From: Gnetum montanum
Lineage: Eukaryota; Streptophyta; Gnetopsida; Gnetales; Gnetaceae
Reading direction: 5' to 3'
NCBI GenBank assembly: GCA_015680685.1
Contig: MNCI01011084.1
Location: forward strand, 576,431 to 640,430
Length of the DNA: 64,000 nt
Shown: piece by piece, positions 25,614 through 36,474 of the stretch
Numbering within the stretch: the first letter of the stretch is position 1
How the letters are laid out: each line of letters opens with the position of its first letter
Made by a program: the position numbers and the translations under genes
The notes under the pieces: model-generated
Databases searched by the model: none
Seen by the model: the letters and a program-made list of their open reading frames with translations, nothing else
What the model was told of the DNA's origin: nothing

Positions 25614-26129
25614 TACCCCCATGATTGAATGAAAACTCGTCCTTGAGTTAAGGTGAGAACAAGCTCCATTGATTACATAGTGGATAGGTATGGGATTATT
25701 GGCTAGCTAGAATGGATTCATGCCATAGTGTGGAGTCAGAAAAAAATTGAGACACAACACAAAAGAAAATCCTATGATTACAAAATTGGATGGAACTCAT
25801 GTGGTTCCTAGTGGCAATGGCTTCTCCATGGGTGTCTTTTCCTTTTCTTATGCTTCAAGTCTTGGGATTTGATGGCGTTGAAGTATGGCCTAGAGTTTAT
25901 CCTCTTGTAAGGCCTTAAGTGCCTTGGCATGCGTGTAAGTTTGCGCTTGTGTCATAGAGGCATCCTACTCAGCCTTCTCGTTTTCTTCTGCCACCCTTTT
26001 ATTCTTTGTCAATAGTTTATTAAGTTGCTCGGTTTTGAAAGTGTTCAGTTGGTTCTGAGCAACCTTTGGCCCTATATTCAAAAGGTTTAATATTTCCGAA
26101 ATGGCTTGAACAGAGAAATCAATAGTTAC
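25614..26129 (-). mobile_element. Truncated 3' internal end of a second A copy
   Basis: Homologous to 19703-20280, including the C-terminal part of ORF2 with a single copy of the 77-bp unit. Similarity stops at about 26129 (after AATAGTTACA), in the middle of ORF2. The next bases belong to the kinesin-14 region. The remainder of this copy is not elsewhere in the window. Confidence 0.85.
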
Positions 26130-26500
26130 AATATAATGTTTCAAGGCTTTAATGGATGAATTAGTTGGTATAGCAAAAAAAACTGAACGTTATAAAAATA
26201 AGAAGTTTAGTTTGCATAGCTAAGAAAAATTATAAAATATAAAATTTTAGTTAACATAAGAAAATACATGATTAACCATTCCTCTCATTTGATTCGACAT
26301 CGATCAATTTAACAAGATAGGTTTCCGTTTGGATTATTTGTGCATCAAGGGTTCTATTTTGTTGTGTTAGGGCTAGAGAAGTGCTTACTATGTGCAGCTG
26401 ATTCTGGTCAATTGATTCATTGCCATCATCATCATCACCTCTTGTGTGTTTATTTGTCATCCGCAAGAGCAGCAATGTCGTCGTCACCATCATCATCATA

Positions 26501-27800
26501 TTTCTAACTTGAAAAACATTCATTCAAAATAGAATTCAGAGTTGTTGGAAGGCTTCTATGTTATTGAAAATCCTCTTTTTGAGAAGAATAATTATGATAG
26601 AAAACATGGTTATGGGGATATAGATAATTTCCTTTCTGATGATGGGAGAATCCTATAAAGGTATAATTTCATATTGAAAATGTTTTTTCTCAACTTGTTA
26701 GAAATAGTATTATCTACAACATAAAGGAAATTATCTCTCCACAACATAAAGGAAATTATCTATATCCCCAAAGCCATATTTGTTATCACAAAAAGAGGAT
26801 TTTCAATAACATGGAAGCCTTCCAACAACTATGCTTTTTTTTTCAACTTTTTAGAAATAGTATTTCATATTTTAATCTTTATTATATAGAATGACTAAAT
26901 TTTTACTTATATTAGAACTTTTTTGCCACATTTCCATGTAATGTCTTATTCTTAAAATCATTTTTTTGTTGGAGATTTAGGTAGTGGAGAAGGCCTCATT
27001 GGAAATTCCAATGGAGCAATGCACACAACATTATAAGTTTAAGGATAATGTACATTTTTTATAGTGTTTTTTTAAAAAGGACAAAATGGTGTCTTTTTTA
27101 GTTTTTAAAATTGTTTGATGCCTCTTTTCATTTAATTTGTCTATTGTACAAGTGACATTATGTCTTGATCAGATTTTTTACTTGAAAAATGTGTATTCAA
27201 AAGAGAAGTTAGAGTTGTTGGAAGGCTTCCATGTTATTGAAAATCTTATTTTTGAAGAGAATGATTCTAATAGCAAACATGGTTCTAGGGATATGGATAA
27301 TTTCCTTTCTGATGTGGAGAATCCTGTAAAGGTATAATTTCATATTGAATTTTTTTTTCTCAACTTGTTAGAAATAGTATTTCATATTTGAATCTTGATT
27401 ATATAGAATGCCTAAATTTTTACTTATGTTAGAACTTTGTTGGCACATTGCCATTTAATGTCTTATTCTTAAAGTCTTTTTTTGTTGAAGATTCAGGTGG
27501 AGGAGAAGGCTTCATTGGAAATTCTAGAGGAGCAATGCATAGAACATTATAAGTTTAAGGATAATGTACATTTTTATAGTGTTTTTTAAGTACAAAATGG
27601 TGTCTTTTTTAGTTTTTAAAATTGTTTGATGCCTATTTTCATTTAATTTGTCTTTGGTACAGGTGACATCATGTCTTGATCAAATTTCTGACTTGAAAAA
27701 TGTTCCTTCAAAAGAGAATTCAGAGCTGTTGGAAGGGTTCCATGTTATTGAAAATGCTCTTTTTGAAGAGAATCCTTTAAATGCCAACTATCCAATTAAT
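26501..27800 (+). repeat. Three-copy tandem duplication of a kinesin exon and intron
   Basis: Units B (27152-27662) and C (from 27663) start with GTGACAT(T/C)ATGTCTTGATC and have a period of 511 bp. Unit A (about 26501-27151) is the same sequence with a foldback insertion. Each unit carries an exon piece reading SELLEGFHVIEN or a variant, then a second small exon-like block (ATTGGAAATTC...GAGCAATGCA), then intron sequence with a shared TTTAGTTTTTAAAATTG tract. Only unit C continues into the rest of the coiled-coil exon (KIAKTKKELLFLRNK). The units have diverged, so the duplication is not recent. Confidence 0.85.
26540..26830. repeat. Foldback (inverted repeat) inside tandem unit A
   Basis: Arm 1 (26540-26632) starts AGTTGTTGGAAGGCTTC and ends ATAGATAATTTCC. 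Arm 2 (26751-26830) is its reverse complement with an internal gap, starting GGAAATTATCTATATCCCC and ending CTTCCAACAACT. The loop is about 118 bp and carries a 24-bp-period direct repeat ACAACATAAAGGAAATTATC (26717 and 26741). Arm 2 has the CCATGTT spelling of unit B rather than the CTATGTT of arm 1. Its source may therefore be another unit, or arm 1 changed later. Transcription would give a long hairpin. Confidence 0.85.
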
Positions 27801-28106
27801 GAATGTAAAATTGCTAAAACAAAAAAGGAACTTCTTTTCCTTCGTAACAAAACACTAATGGTATACCATATTATTAATTTTAAAATTGTTTGTTTCCTTA
27901 CTTTGTATATTTAGTTATCAATCTTTTATATTAATTTGATTAGGATCTCCAACACTCAATTCAAAGTGCAAAAGCAGAAGTTCAAAGGTTTCAGCAAGAA
28001 TTTGGTAAGCTTTTCATATGCTAGTCTAATAACACATTATCAAATTATTTATCTTTTTGTCTATCTAACTTGTGCATATTTATTTGAGGTAATAGAGAGT
28101 TGCATT

Positions 28107-28208
28107 CAAGCTTTTGTAACAATTAGGTCTGGGTATCACAGGTTGCTTGAGGAGAAACAAGCTTTTGCAACAGCTAGATCCAAGAATCACAGGTTTCTTG
28201 AGGAGAAC
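28107..28208 (+). repeat. 51-bp in-frame tandem duplication in the kinesin neck region
   Basis: 28107-28157 and 28158-28208 are diverged copies, both starting CAAGCTTTTG and ending CTTGAGGAGAA. They encode QAFVTIRSGYHRLLEEK and QAFATARSKNHRFLEEN. The unit is 17 codons, so the frame is kept, and it lies directly before the LYNQLQ-LKGNIRV junction of neck and motor. Kinesin-14 proteins normally have this YHxxLEEN segment once. Confidence 0.88.
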
Positions 28209-30257
28209 CCAAAACTATATAATCAATTGCAATGTCTTAAAGGTACAAGTTATAAATTTGCATTTTCTCATATTTCTTATAAGAAAAAAATTCCATGTAT
28301 ATTTTCTTTTGACAAGTATTTTCTCTTGAAATAGGAAACATAAGAGTTACTTGTCGACTAGGCCAGGGCAACCAACTACCAAATCCTCAATAAGTTTTAT
28401 AGGTGACAATGGGATATTAACAATTGAGAATCAACCAAAAACTACTAAACAAGAATGCAAAACATTTGCATTAAACAAAGTATTTGCTCCATGTGCTGCC
28501 AAAGGTATAGATTTATATGTTTGTGCACAACTATATGTTTAAGAGATATTCATTATGACCTTAACTTTTTTTCTTTTTTCCAATCAGGGGAATTATTTTT
28601 AGATGTACAACCACTGGTCAGATCTGTTTTGAATGGATATAATGTTTGCATCTTTGCATATGGGCAAACCGGATCTGGAAAAACATTAAGCATGGTAAGT
28701 TGTTTTTCCTAGCTAGAGAATGTATTGTGCAAGGTAAAAATGTTCTTTGTTGTAGTTAAGTGTTGTAAGACTTCTAAAGTAATGCATAAGTCACTTTGAA
28801 ATTTGTTTTTTCCTATGCAGAGTGGCCCAAATGTACCCTGTGAGCATGCTTATGGATTAAATTACAAATCACTTAAAGAAATATTTGACTTTTGTACACT
28901 ATGGAAGGATTTAATTAAATATCAGGTGTCAGTACAGATGGTAGAAGTATATAATGAGAAACTTAGAGATTTATTAGCAGCAAATTCAAATAAAAAATAT
29001 CCTTTTGGAGTTCTTCTATTGGTGAAAATATGTTTTATTTGTATATTTAACTCATTTCCACGGCTTAGAATAAAAACTCCTAAACGTATTTGCACATTAG
29101 ATATTCAAGATAATTTTCAAAACACTCTTTTGCGTATACCTTCTATGAAGTCAGTTCATGTTAATTCACTTTTGGATGCAATAAATGTAATTGACATTGC
29201 AGAAAAAACAATGGAAGGTTGCATCAACATTACAGAATGATTGTAGCAGTCAGTCTCATAGGTATAGTAGATGTTGTTATTTAGTTTTATATTGCATAAT
29301 CATATTGTAATTTTAGGTAGTCTTGTGTACCTTCTAATAAAGAAACATTTCATTGACTGCAGGGTTCTTACAACATACGTTCCAGGATAAAATTTGATAA
29401 CAAGTCTATTTGAAGGGTGCATCCACCTGGTTGATCTTGTAGGTAGTGAAAGAATATGTAAAAGTGGAGCAACAAAAGACAGGTTAAATGAAGCAAAGCA
29501 CATTAACAAATCCCTTTCGGCCTTGGGAGATGTGTTCTCTGCACTGGCTCATAGTAGGTCACATGTTCCTTATCAGAATAGTGTCTCAACCAAGATTCTT
29601 AAACATTCTTTAGGTTTGCACTGTCTTTTTCCTTTCATTTTTGGGTAAACATATTTTAGTATCAGCAGAAAGTTGTAAACTTATTTATATTTGTTCTGGT
29701 TAGGAGGAGAAACAAAGGTGGTTATGATAGCTCATGTAAGCCCAGAGTGCACTTTGTATGAGGAGACTCTTAGCGCTCTGCGTTTTGCTGATCGTGTGTC
29801 TACTCGTCACCTTGGTGCAAGACAGTTGGGGTAATCTATTTTACATTTGTGAATTAGAGGATCATTATCAAATTTTAAACCTATTTTCCCTATTTAGTTA
29901 TTTAATATTTGTGTACAGATTACCTCAGACAACACTAGCTGCAAGGAAGTTACACCACGTGGGATAGGCGTGGACAAGCAAGCTTCACCTATGGCGTCTG
30001 TCACATATTTTAAACAGAGGCAAGAAACAGTGAAAGCTTTGGCTGGCTCAAGAAAACCTGCAAAATCTTTGACTAGATCTCCTACATTTTTAACTTTGGA
30101 GGAAAGTATGGAGCATTTCTGTACACCAGCTACATGTCCTGATTTACCCTTGGTACCGTCTTCTAGAGGTGCCAAATCTGTGAAATGTTTTTTAGTAAGG
30201 AAACTGAGTTTTACAGCATCTTCTCTGGGAAGGCATTCATGTTCTAATGTAGGATAG

Positions 30258-32220
30258 CCATGTGCTCCATTAAGGCAGATATTTTGTCAAATCAGACATC
30301 AGCAGGCTTTTTTCTGGAACATTCGCAAAAGGAAAGATAGGCCCATGACTTGGAATGATGGTAAGCTACTTGTTTCTCAAGTCTTAAGACCCAAAAGAAG
30401 TTAGGCTTTTGATCATGCATCACCCTACCTAGGACTCCACCTTGGTGGGATGAGCTTTGAGCCTCTGGGTGATGATCCTCTTTATTTGTCAAAAGATGTT
30501 GCTTTGCTTCTTGCATCAAAAAATATTTGTCCACCAACCGGTGATACTGAAAAACACAAATGTAAGTAAGAGAATTGGCACTTGTTTTAGTTAAAAAAGC
30601 CCATCTGAAGATTACAAAACAAAGGTGCTTTTATGCTGAAGAAGAGAAACTTGCCTCTCTTGAATTGTATAGAATTTCTTAGCCAGACAGCTGTTCTGGT
30701 TTCTATCATAAATTGATTTTGTACTCAAATGTGAGGTTTGTAAGTACTGGAAACTACATATATTTTACCCTAATGAAGAATTTGAGAAATTTATGAGTTC
30801 TTTCATCAAATCTTAAGCACCATCAACTCATCAGTCTCTGCGTTTGTAGCACTCCATATGTTGGAGCTTTTGTAGATAATCTCAGGAATTCATCCTTTGT
30901 ATTCTAAAGACAAATGTCTGAAAATGTTGAAATTTATAAAGCTCAAGTAGAAAATGAGTCTGGCTATAGAATTAGAAGTTTGATTGCTAATATCGGAGAG
31001 GAACACTGTTCTAATGAGTTTGATACATTCACTAAGCATGTTGGGCTTTCTACAACATGATATGAACTCCACAGAATAATGACGTTATAGAGAGGTACAA
31101 TAAAACAATATAGCAAACTCTGATGATGACGCGAGCACAATCTAGTGTTTCAGGGCTTTTTGGGAAGAAATAGCTGACATAGCCAAAAACTTGATTAATG
31201 ATTCCCCTCTTTTTACGTTTGTCAGGGTGTTCTGGAATTTGGTCAGAGTACTACCTGTGTCTGGCTATTTCTCCTGTGTGTCATTGGTTCTGATAAAAAT
31301 ATTCATTTGCAGAAAACAAACAACCTGAAAGATTGGGCCAAAAAGTGTCATCTTTGATTAAAAGGAGATGATTCCAACATCCTTCATAAGTGTGTTAGCT
31401 ATTCAAATCATGAAGATAACACCAATCATCATGATAAGAATGCTCGGCCTAACAAATCATGGATGCAAAGTGTCAATTTCTAGATCATTTTAGCTCTTCT
31501 TGGCAAATTAACGCCCAAACTAATATCCCACATCTGTCTCCACGTCAGTTTCCTCAGGAACTAATTCTAAGAGAAAATTCTAAATTTTAGGCACCTCCTA
31601 GCTACAACTCTTTACCTTGCATCATCTTCTACATAATTTTCTTTCATTTTTTAGTTTGCCTTGTAACTTAGGAATAAAGCCATGTATTAAATTATGTCCT
31701 TTATTTAGGCTAGTAAATAAAATAGGAAATTTAAATTTATTTTTCTTTAAAATTGAATTGATTTGCATATGTATCATTAAAAATGTCCCAATTCACCATG
31801 TCTGTTCATTTCTAGGCTCTTTAATTAGTTAATGGAGAAAGACTAGCCCATCATGCCCAAGCTTGGCACCATTAATTTTCTATAAAAAGAATGACCTAAA
31901 CATAATGTAATACTTTTGGCAATTTTGAGCAAGAAGTATTACAAATTTCTTCTTCTCAAGTTCATTCTTTCATTAAATTCATCAATTATCATTAACATTT
32001 TTTCACTGTCATCAATCTCAATATCTTCTCATTTGTTTCATCACATCACTCATCAACTTATTAATTTATCAACATTATTAAATTTTAATAACATGATTTT
32101 ATTAACTCATCATTATTTTCGAGACTATACATAATCAATAATTGTCATTTATTATCCTACATCAAATTTGGATCACAATTCAAGAGAATCAAAGCACTTT
32201 TATAATCTCTTTTCAGTATG
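30258..32220 (+). other. 3' flank of the kinesin-14 relic
   Basis: No complete gene. Short coding-like stretches remain on the plus strand, for example MSENVEIYKAQVENES near 30911, ending at the TGA at 31058-31060. They may be tail exons or 3' untranslated sequence of the kinesin relic, but I cannot match them to a family. From about 31600 the sequence is AT-rich, with a TATA-like box (CTATAAAAAG) near 31880. This host sequence resumes after element B at 42335. Confidence 0.4.
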
Positions 32221-32225
32221 CAAAA

Positions 32226-33062
32226 TGATGAACCGTAATATCGGGGTCGCAATATCACATTTGCAATATCAGGTCCGCGATATCGGAGCTCACCATGCGA
32301 TGTCAAATACCCACTATCGGGACTTGCCTCCTTGCCTATAAATAAGAGGCAAGCACACTTGGTTTTGTAATTAGTTAGTTAGTCCCTTAGCCAAACTCTT
32401 GCCTTTTCTTCCTCCCAGAGTTAGAATTATTTCTACATGCCCATAGTAGGAGTCATAGAGTGAACGGATCTTTATTCAAGCATCATATACCTGAGAACAC
32501 TTTGTGTACAGCAATAAAGACGAACTTTATGATAAGCCTTGCAGCATATAGAATAGATTAGTTAATGTTAATTATTGTTATTAAATGCTTTCTTAGTTAA
32601 TTAATCCTCTCTCTCACCCTACAACTCTCCTAAGTAAATACACTCAGTACGATCACTTTGAGCATGCGTGTAACACTTGGTAACCCAATAACGATTAACG
32701 TTTGGTAATCCCAATAGTGTTGCATTGGTTCAGTATGTGTACAGCAAGTGAGAATAGATGCTAGTGTTAGGATTAGTTAGAACTCAATTAATGAGTAGTT
32801 AAGATAAATTAGTCACTTAGTTATCTCTCTTCTCTCTTATTAGCACAGGACATAAAAACATAAAAGATATAAAAATCATATGCCTCAAACTTACTTAACC
32901 ATACAATTGTGACATATAAGTAAGTTTGGAAAGACAACGATCAATGAACCCATCCTTGTTCCACAAGCGTGCATAAGTGCTTAGTCTTTGGAATTCGACC
33001 AGATCATGCGTGAAACGCTCATATTCATATGGTTGAGCATAGGGGTACCTCGCCACTCATCA
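32226..33062 (+). repeat. 5' LTR of B
   Basis: 837 bp. U3 has a diverged GATATC-type array (about 32240-32325, units such as GCGATATCGG). TATA box TATAAATAAG at 32337-32346; AATAAAGA near 32514. U5 carries TTGGTAACCC, TATGCCTCA and the common GGGGTACCTCGCCACTCATCA-type end. Confidence 0.93.
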
Positions 33063-33063
33063 T

Positions 33064-33080
33064 TAGCGTCGTTGCCAGGG
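33064..33080 (+). other. Primer binding site of B, tRNA-Asp type
   Basis: TAGCGTCGTTGCCAGGG, one base after the LTR, matches the tRNA-Asp complement with three transitions. Confidence 0.75.
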
Positions 33081-33196
33081 CTTAGTTTTTTGTGCACTAA
33101 TTAGAACTTAGGAAATCATTTACATCATTGGAAAGACCCTTAGGGTTGGTTGAGAAAATAATAAACAAGAATACATTGCACACTGAACAGAAAAGT

Positions 33197-35531
33197 ATGT
33201 CTTCTTCTTTGTACAAAAGCACCTCATCGCCTAGGTCTGAAACTGGAAGCAATCAGCAGCGTAATACACATGACATTGATCCGCCAGTCCCTTAAAAAGT
33301 TCGAGTGGTATATATTCATCTTAATGAGTATATACCAAACTTCACCTTTATCCTTCATCAATATGAACAACTGCATTAGCAAAACTTAGAAGGTAACATA
33401 GTGTTACCTCTCGATTGTTCAATCCCAAGCATGCTTTTTCGTGCTCTCACACAAATTGGCATGCTGCACTTACATGCAAAATACGTTGTGCAAAACCATG
33501 ACTCGAGAGAATACCATCCCATGAAGGCACAATGTCAAAGGGACTTGCAATAGTAGAGACATCATAAGTCTTTGAAGGGTAAGTGGTCCCAAAATTTCCC
33601 ACATGTCTTAAGCGAAAATGAGGGTGGTGAACCTACCTTAGGTAGTCACCCACACAATGATGTTTCTCCCCTTGACTTTGGCCAAGGGTTTGTGTATCAG
33701 AACCTTCATTCCACTATTCATAACCCAGGGTCTAATACCCATAGGCACAAAGGATCCAAAAAAGCGACACAGACACATGATAAAAGTGAACATTTTGATC
33801 GCAATCATGATCAAGGCCGAGAACACCGAAGAGAAGGTAGCAAACAATGTCATGGTGATGGTTCTTCTTCTTCTTCACCTTCATCATCTCCTTCACCCTC
33901 TCCTTTAGTATTTGGATGTAGTCATAAAGAAAAAGACCATGGGGATAGAGGTAGGCAAAGTGGAAGTCATAGATGAAATAGCTAGGAAAGGGAACGAGGG
34001 CACTCTAGAGAATCACAACATAGAAGAAGGGAGAGTAGAGAACAATGTAGGCGTTATCGATGCCATGGATGAGATGATCACGATGAACCCCTACTTGCTA
34101 CTCGAAGTATGTTAGACATAACTAAGGCTATTAAAATTCCAACCAGGCACCAAAAAGATAGTAGGATCAAAAGATTAGATATGAACAACATCCCACAATT
34201 TGAAGGGGAATAAAACACTAATCCTTAGAATCACTTACAAGCATTCCATGATGCATGTGCCTTACAAAACATAGAGAATGAATGGAAAAAAGTTAAATTG
34301 TTCTTGCTAACACTAGTTAAAGAAGCAGAAAGCTAGTACCAGTCCTTAGAACCAGAATCCATTCGTAGGTGGAGTACCATGTTAGAATTGTTCAACGATA
34401 AGTACCACTCTTACTCCCAAGTGTCCGACCTACGAAAGCAAATCCAACGCTAGAAACAAGGAGGACATGAACCCTTGGATGCTACCATGGGTTGATACTA
34501 TGCATTGTTACATCATTGTCCCAGCCATGGCTATTTGCAAAGGGATCAATTATGCCATCTTGTAGATGGGCTTAAGCATGAAACGAGAAGAACCCTTGGG
34601 ACTTATGCCTAAGGAAGACTGTTTGAGCTTAGGTCCCATCAAATTCAAAGACTATTGGAGCATGTTGCTAAGGAAGAAGGTGAGCTATGAAAGAGAGAAA
34701 GTGTGGAAGAGTATAATCGAGATCCTTCCCTCTGGAAGAGGGGAGTAAGATTTTGTGAGGATGAAGAAGAGTCACCACTCAAAGAGATGGTGAATAGGAA
34801 AAATTTGCCTATTCAAAACTTGACATCAGAAGTTTTGGCAAAGGTAGACCAAATTTGGGATTCCCTAGACAATTGATTTCAAACTATTCTTAGTAGAGAA
34901 GTCTAGAGACCAAGGTAGTGATCATGAAGAAAGAAAAAAGAGAGAAGTTAAACATGCACATACCAAGGGTAAGGGCAAATGTTTCATCATTGAAGAAGTT
35001 TTGGATTCGAAAATAGGAAATGATAGCAGATGCAAGATATGTCAATATGACCATCCTAAGGGATGTTTCCCTATTATCTTACATCTGTAGGAGTCTAGGG
35101 TGTATGCACTCAACCCACGATTAAACAAAAGGCAAACACCCCGAAGGTTACCTTATCCTCAAGGTAACCCATGGCAGTTCCACCAACCCTTAATGTATTA
35201 TCCCAATGGAACTTCACCACAACCAATCAAGCAATATCAATAATGGCAACACACACAATCATGGTGAATGTCACTACTAAGGCAACAATATCCTTATAAG
35301 CAACCTGATCCATATGGATATTACATGCAACAACCAGTCTCTGCATGTGACTCTACTGGTCATGTTACTCCTCAACCTTACTACCAAGCTTTTGAATATT
35401 ATAGGACTCCTTCTCCTAGGGGCGATGTTCTACAAACATACCATCCTTTTCATCCAACTGCATCTCTTCCACCAATAGCTCCATTACCACCTACTCCAGC
35501 TATGCAAGGTAAAATTCCTACTCAGCCATAG
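33197..35531 (+). pseudogene. gag: Decayed gag of B
   Basis: Starts at ATG 33197 (MSSSLYKSTSSPRSETGSN). The central gag domain is at about 34130-34700: FEGE, HLQAFHDACALQNIENEW, LELFNDKYHSYSQVSDLRKQ, YYALLHHC and ETRRTLG. It is colinear with A gag but clearly diverged. The zinc knuckle near 35030 reads CKICQYDHPKGC, in which the last Cys sits one residue earlier than in A. A proline-rich tail (35268-35531, with PYGYYMQQP and SLPPIAPLPPTP) closes the region. At least eight in-frame stops are present, most of them one C-to-T or G-to-A change from a sense codon. Confidence 0.85.
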
Positions 35532-35588
35532 CAACGTAATGCCACAAGGGATATTAACTCTCAACCTACTATTGGTTCCAACAACCAC

Positions 35589-36232
35589 ATGAAGAAACAA
35601 CCTTTCTTTAGAACCAATAGTCCAACCAATCCCTTGCAATCACAAGTGGTTGGCTCCTTAGATGTCTCATTATCAATCAAAACTTTGGAACCTCCTTCAA
35701 CCCAACCACTGCACTCAACACATACGATCATGTTAACACATGTCGTCACTAATTGGATTAAATTTGGCCATATTCCTAAGAAATTATTTGATCCTGGGAG
35801 TCCTCTGATATATTTAAAAATCACTAAAAATGAACCGTGCAAAGCTCTTTTAGATTTAGGTTCAAATGTCACTTGATTTCTCAAGAAATGTACAAGGCCT
35901 AGAACCTACCTCCATTGAAAAAGAGCAACATCTATCTAGAGTTGGCTAACCATTCCATCACTGTCCCATTGGGATTAGTAGAGGACATTGTTACCACTAT
36001 TTGTGGATGGTCGTACCTAGCTAACTTCCTAGTGATTCAGGTGAACAACGGTAAGGCGAACTTTCCAATCATAATGGGAAGAGCATGGCTAAGCACAGTT
36101 GACACATGCCTAGGAATCTATGATCTTTCCCTGGAGATATCAAAGGAAAACACATTTGGAAAGATCAAGAAGAAGAAAGTTCCATGCATCGCATATAGTG
36201 AAACAGGGTGTAATTGCGTGCAGAGGTTATAG
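35589..36232 (+). pseudogene. Decayed retroviral-type protease of B
   Basis: The aspartic protease processes the Gag-Pol polyprotein. The active-site motif is ALLDLGSNVT (about 35840-35870; D-x-G core), followed after a one-base shift near 35872 by ISQEMYK and, in 35915-36232, by YLELANHSITVPLGLVED and PIIMGRAWLSTVD. The latter is the conserved ILGRPFL-like C-terminal part, here with MGRAWL. The order and wording agree with Athila-type proteases (DLGAS...). One TAG and one shift interrupt the region. Confidence 0.8.
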
Positions 36233-36474
36233 GTTGTGCAAATTTTAACATTGTCTGCATGCAATCAGTGTGCACAAGTGATCAACATACAAAGATGTTT
36301 GTATGTAATAGCCACACGATAGGAAGAGACCTAGTGGTTGATAGTTAATCAAGAAAGCAATTCGCTCATATGCATGGAACCAACTAAGGGTTTGACTTGT
36401 GCCTACATCAATAGCATAGACACATTAGAGCAAGTCCACCACCAACTTCCAAGTCTTAACCTTGAAAATATCAA

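Larger units (their letters stand above)
18849..26129 (-). mobile_element. A(-): minus-strand A element in tandem with a truncated second copy sharing an LTR
   Basis: Plus-strand order: LTR1 (18849-19702), complete internal domain in reverse (19703-24754), LTR2 (24755-25613), then about 516 bp of 3' internal sequence of a second copy, ending abruptly at 26129. Read in its own direction this is: partial internal domain, LTR, primer site, gag, untranslated domain, ORF2, LTR. That arrangement arises by unequal recombination between LTRs of related elements. The left flank is TAGAT (18844-18848); no matching duplication can exist at the right because the copy is cut. Internal content is the same as A(+): gag and ORF2, no pol. 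The cut at 26129 joins element sequence to kinesin-14 sequence. Confidence 0.88.
26130..30257 (+). pseudogene. Kinesin-14 (minus-end kinesin) pseudogene, 5' truncated
   Basis: Kinesin-14 proteins are microtubule motors with a C-terminal or internal motor domain preceded by a coiled coil. A possible first piece is KALMDELVGIAKKTERY near 26143. Coiled-coil exons lie at 27663-28006 and 28091-28242. Motor exons: 28335-28504 (GNIRVTCR), 28588-28694 ([21 protein letters not shown]-loop 28662-28685), 28821-about 29021 (SVQMVEVYNEKLRDLL), about 29070-29261 (switch I relic NDCSSQSH, 29236-29259), 29365-29613 (switch II DLVGSE, 29433-29450; [12 protein letters not shown]), 29704-29830 (VMIAHVSPE) and 29919 onward. 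Most splice sites are canonical GT-AG and short. Breaks: a deletion-type frameshift just after the CR of GNIRVTCR with a stop at 28391, a one-base shift near 29200, TAA at 29390-29392, and a stop plus shift near 29964. The 5' part is missing at the element junction. The [17 protein letters not shown] plus GNIRV signature marks the plant KIN-14 class; the exact subgroup is unclear. Confidence 0.9.

Noticed and set aside
26272-26523. 83-aa minus-strand open frame with Met and Asp runs
   Set aside because: The runs come from an ATC/GAT microsatellite opposite the kinesin relic, and there is no homology signal.
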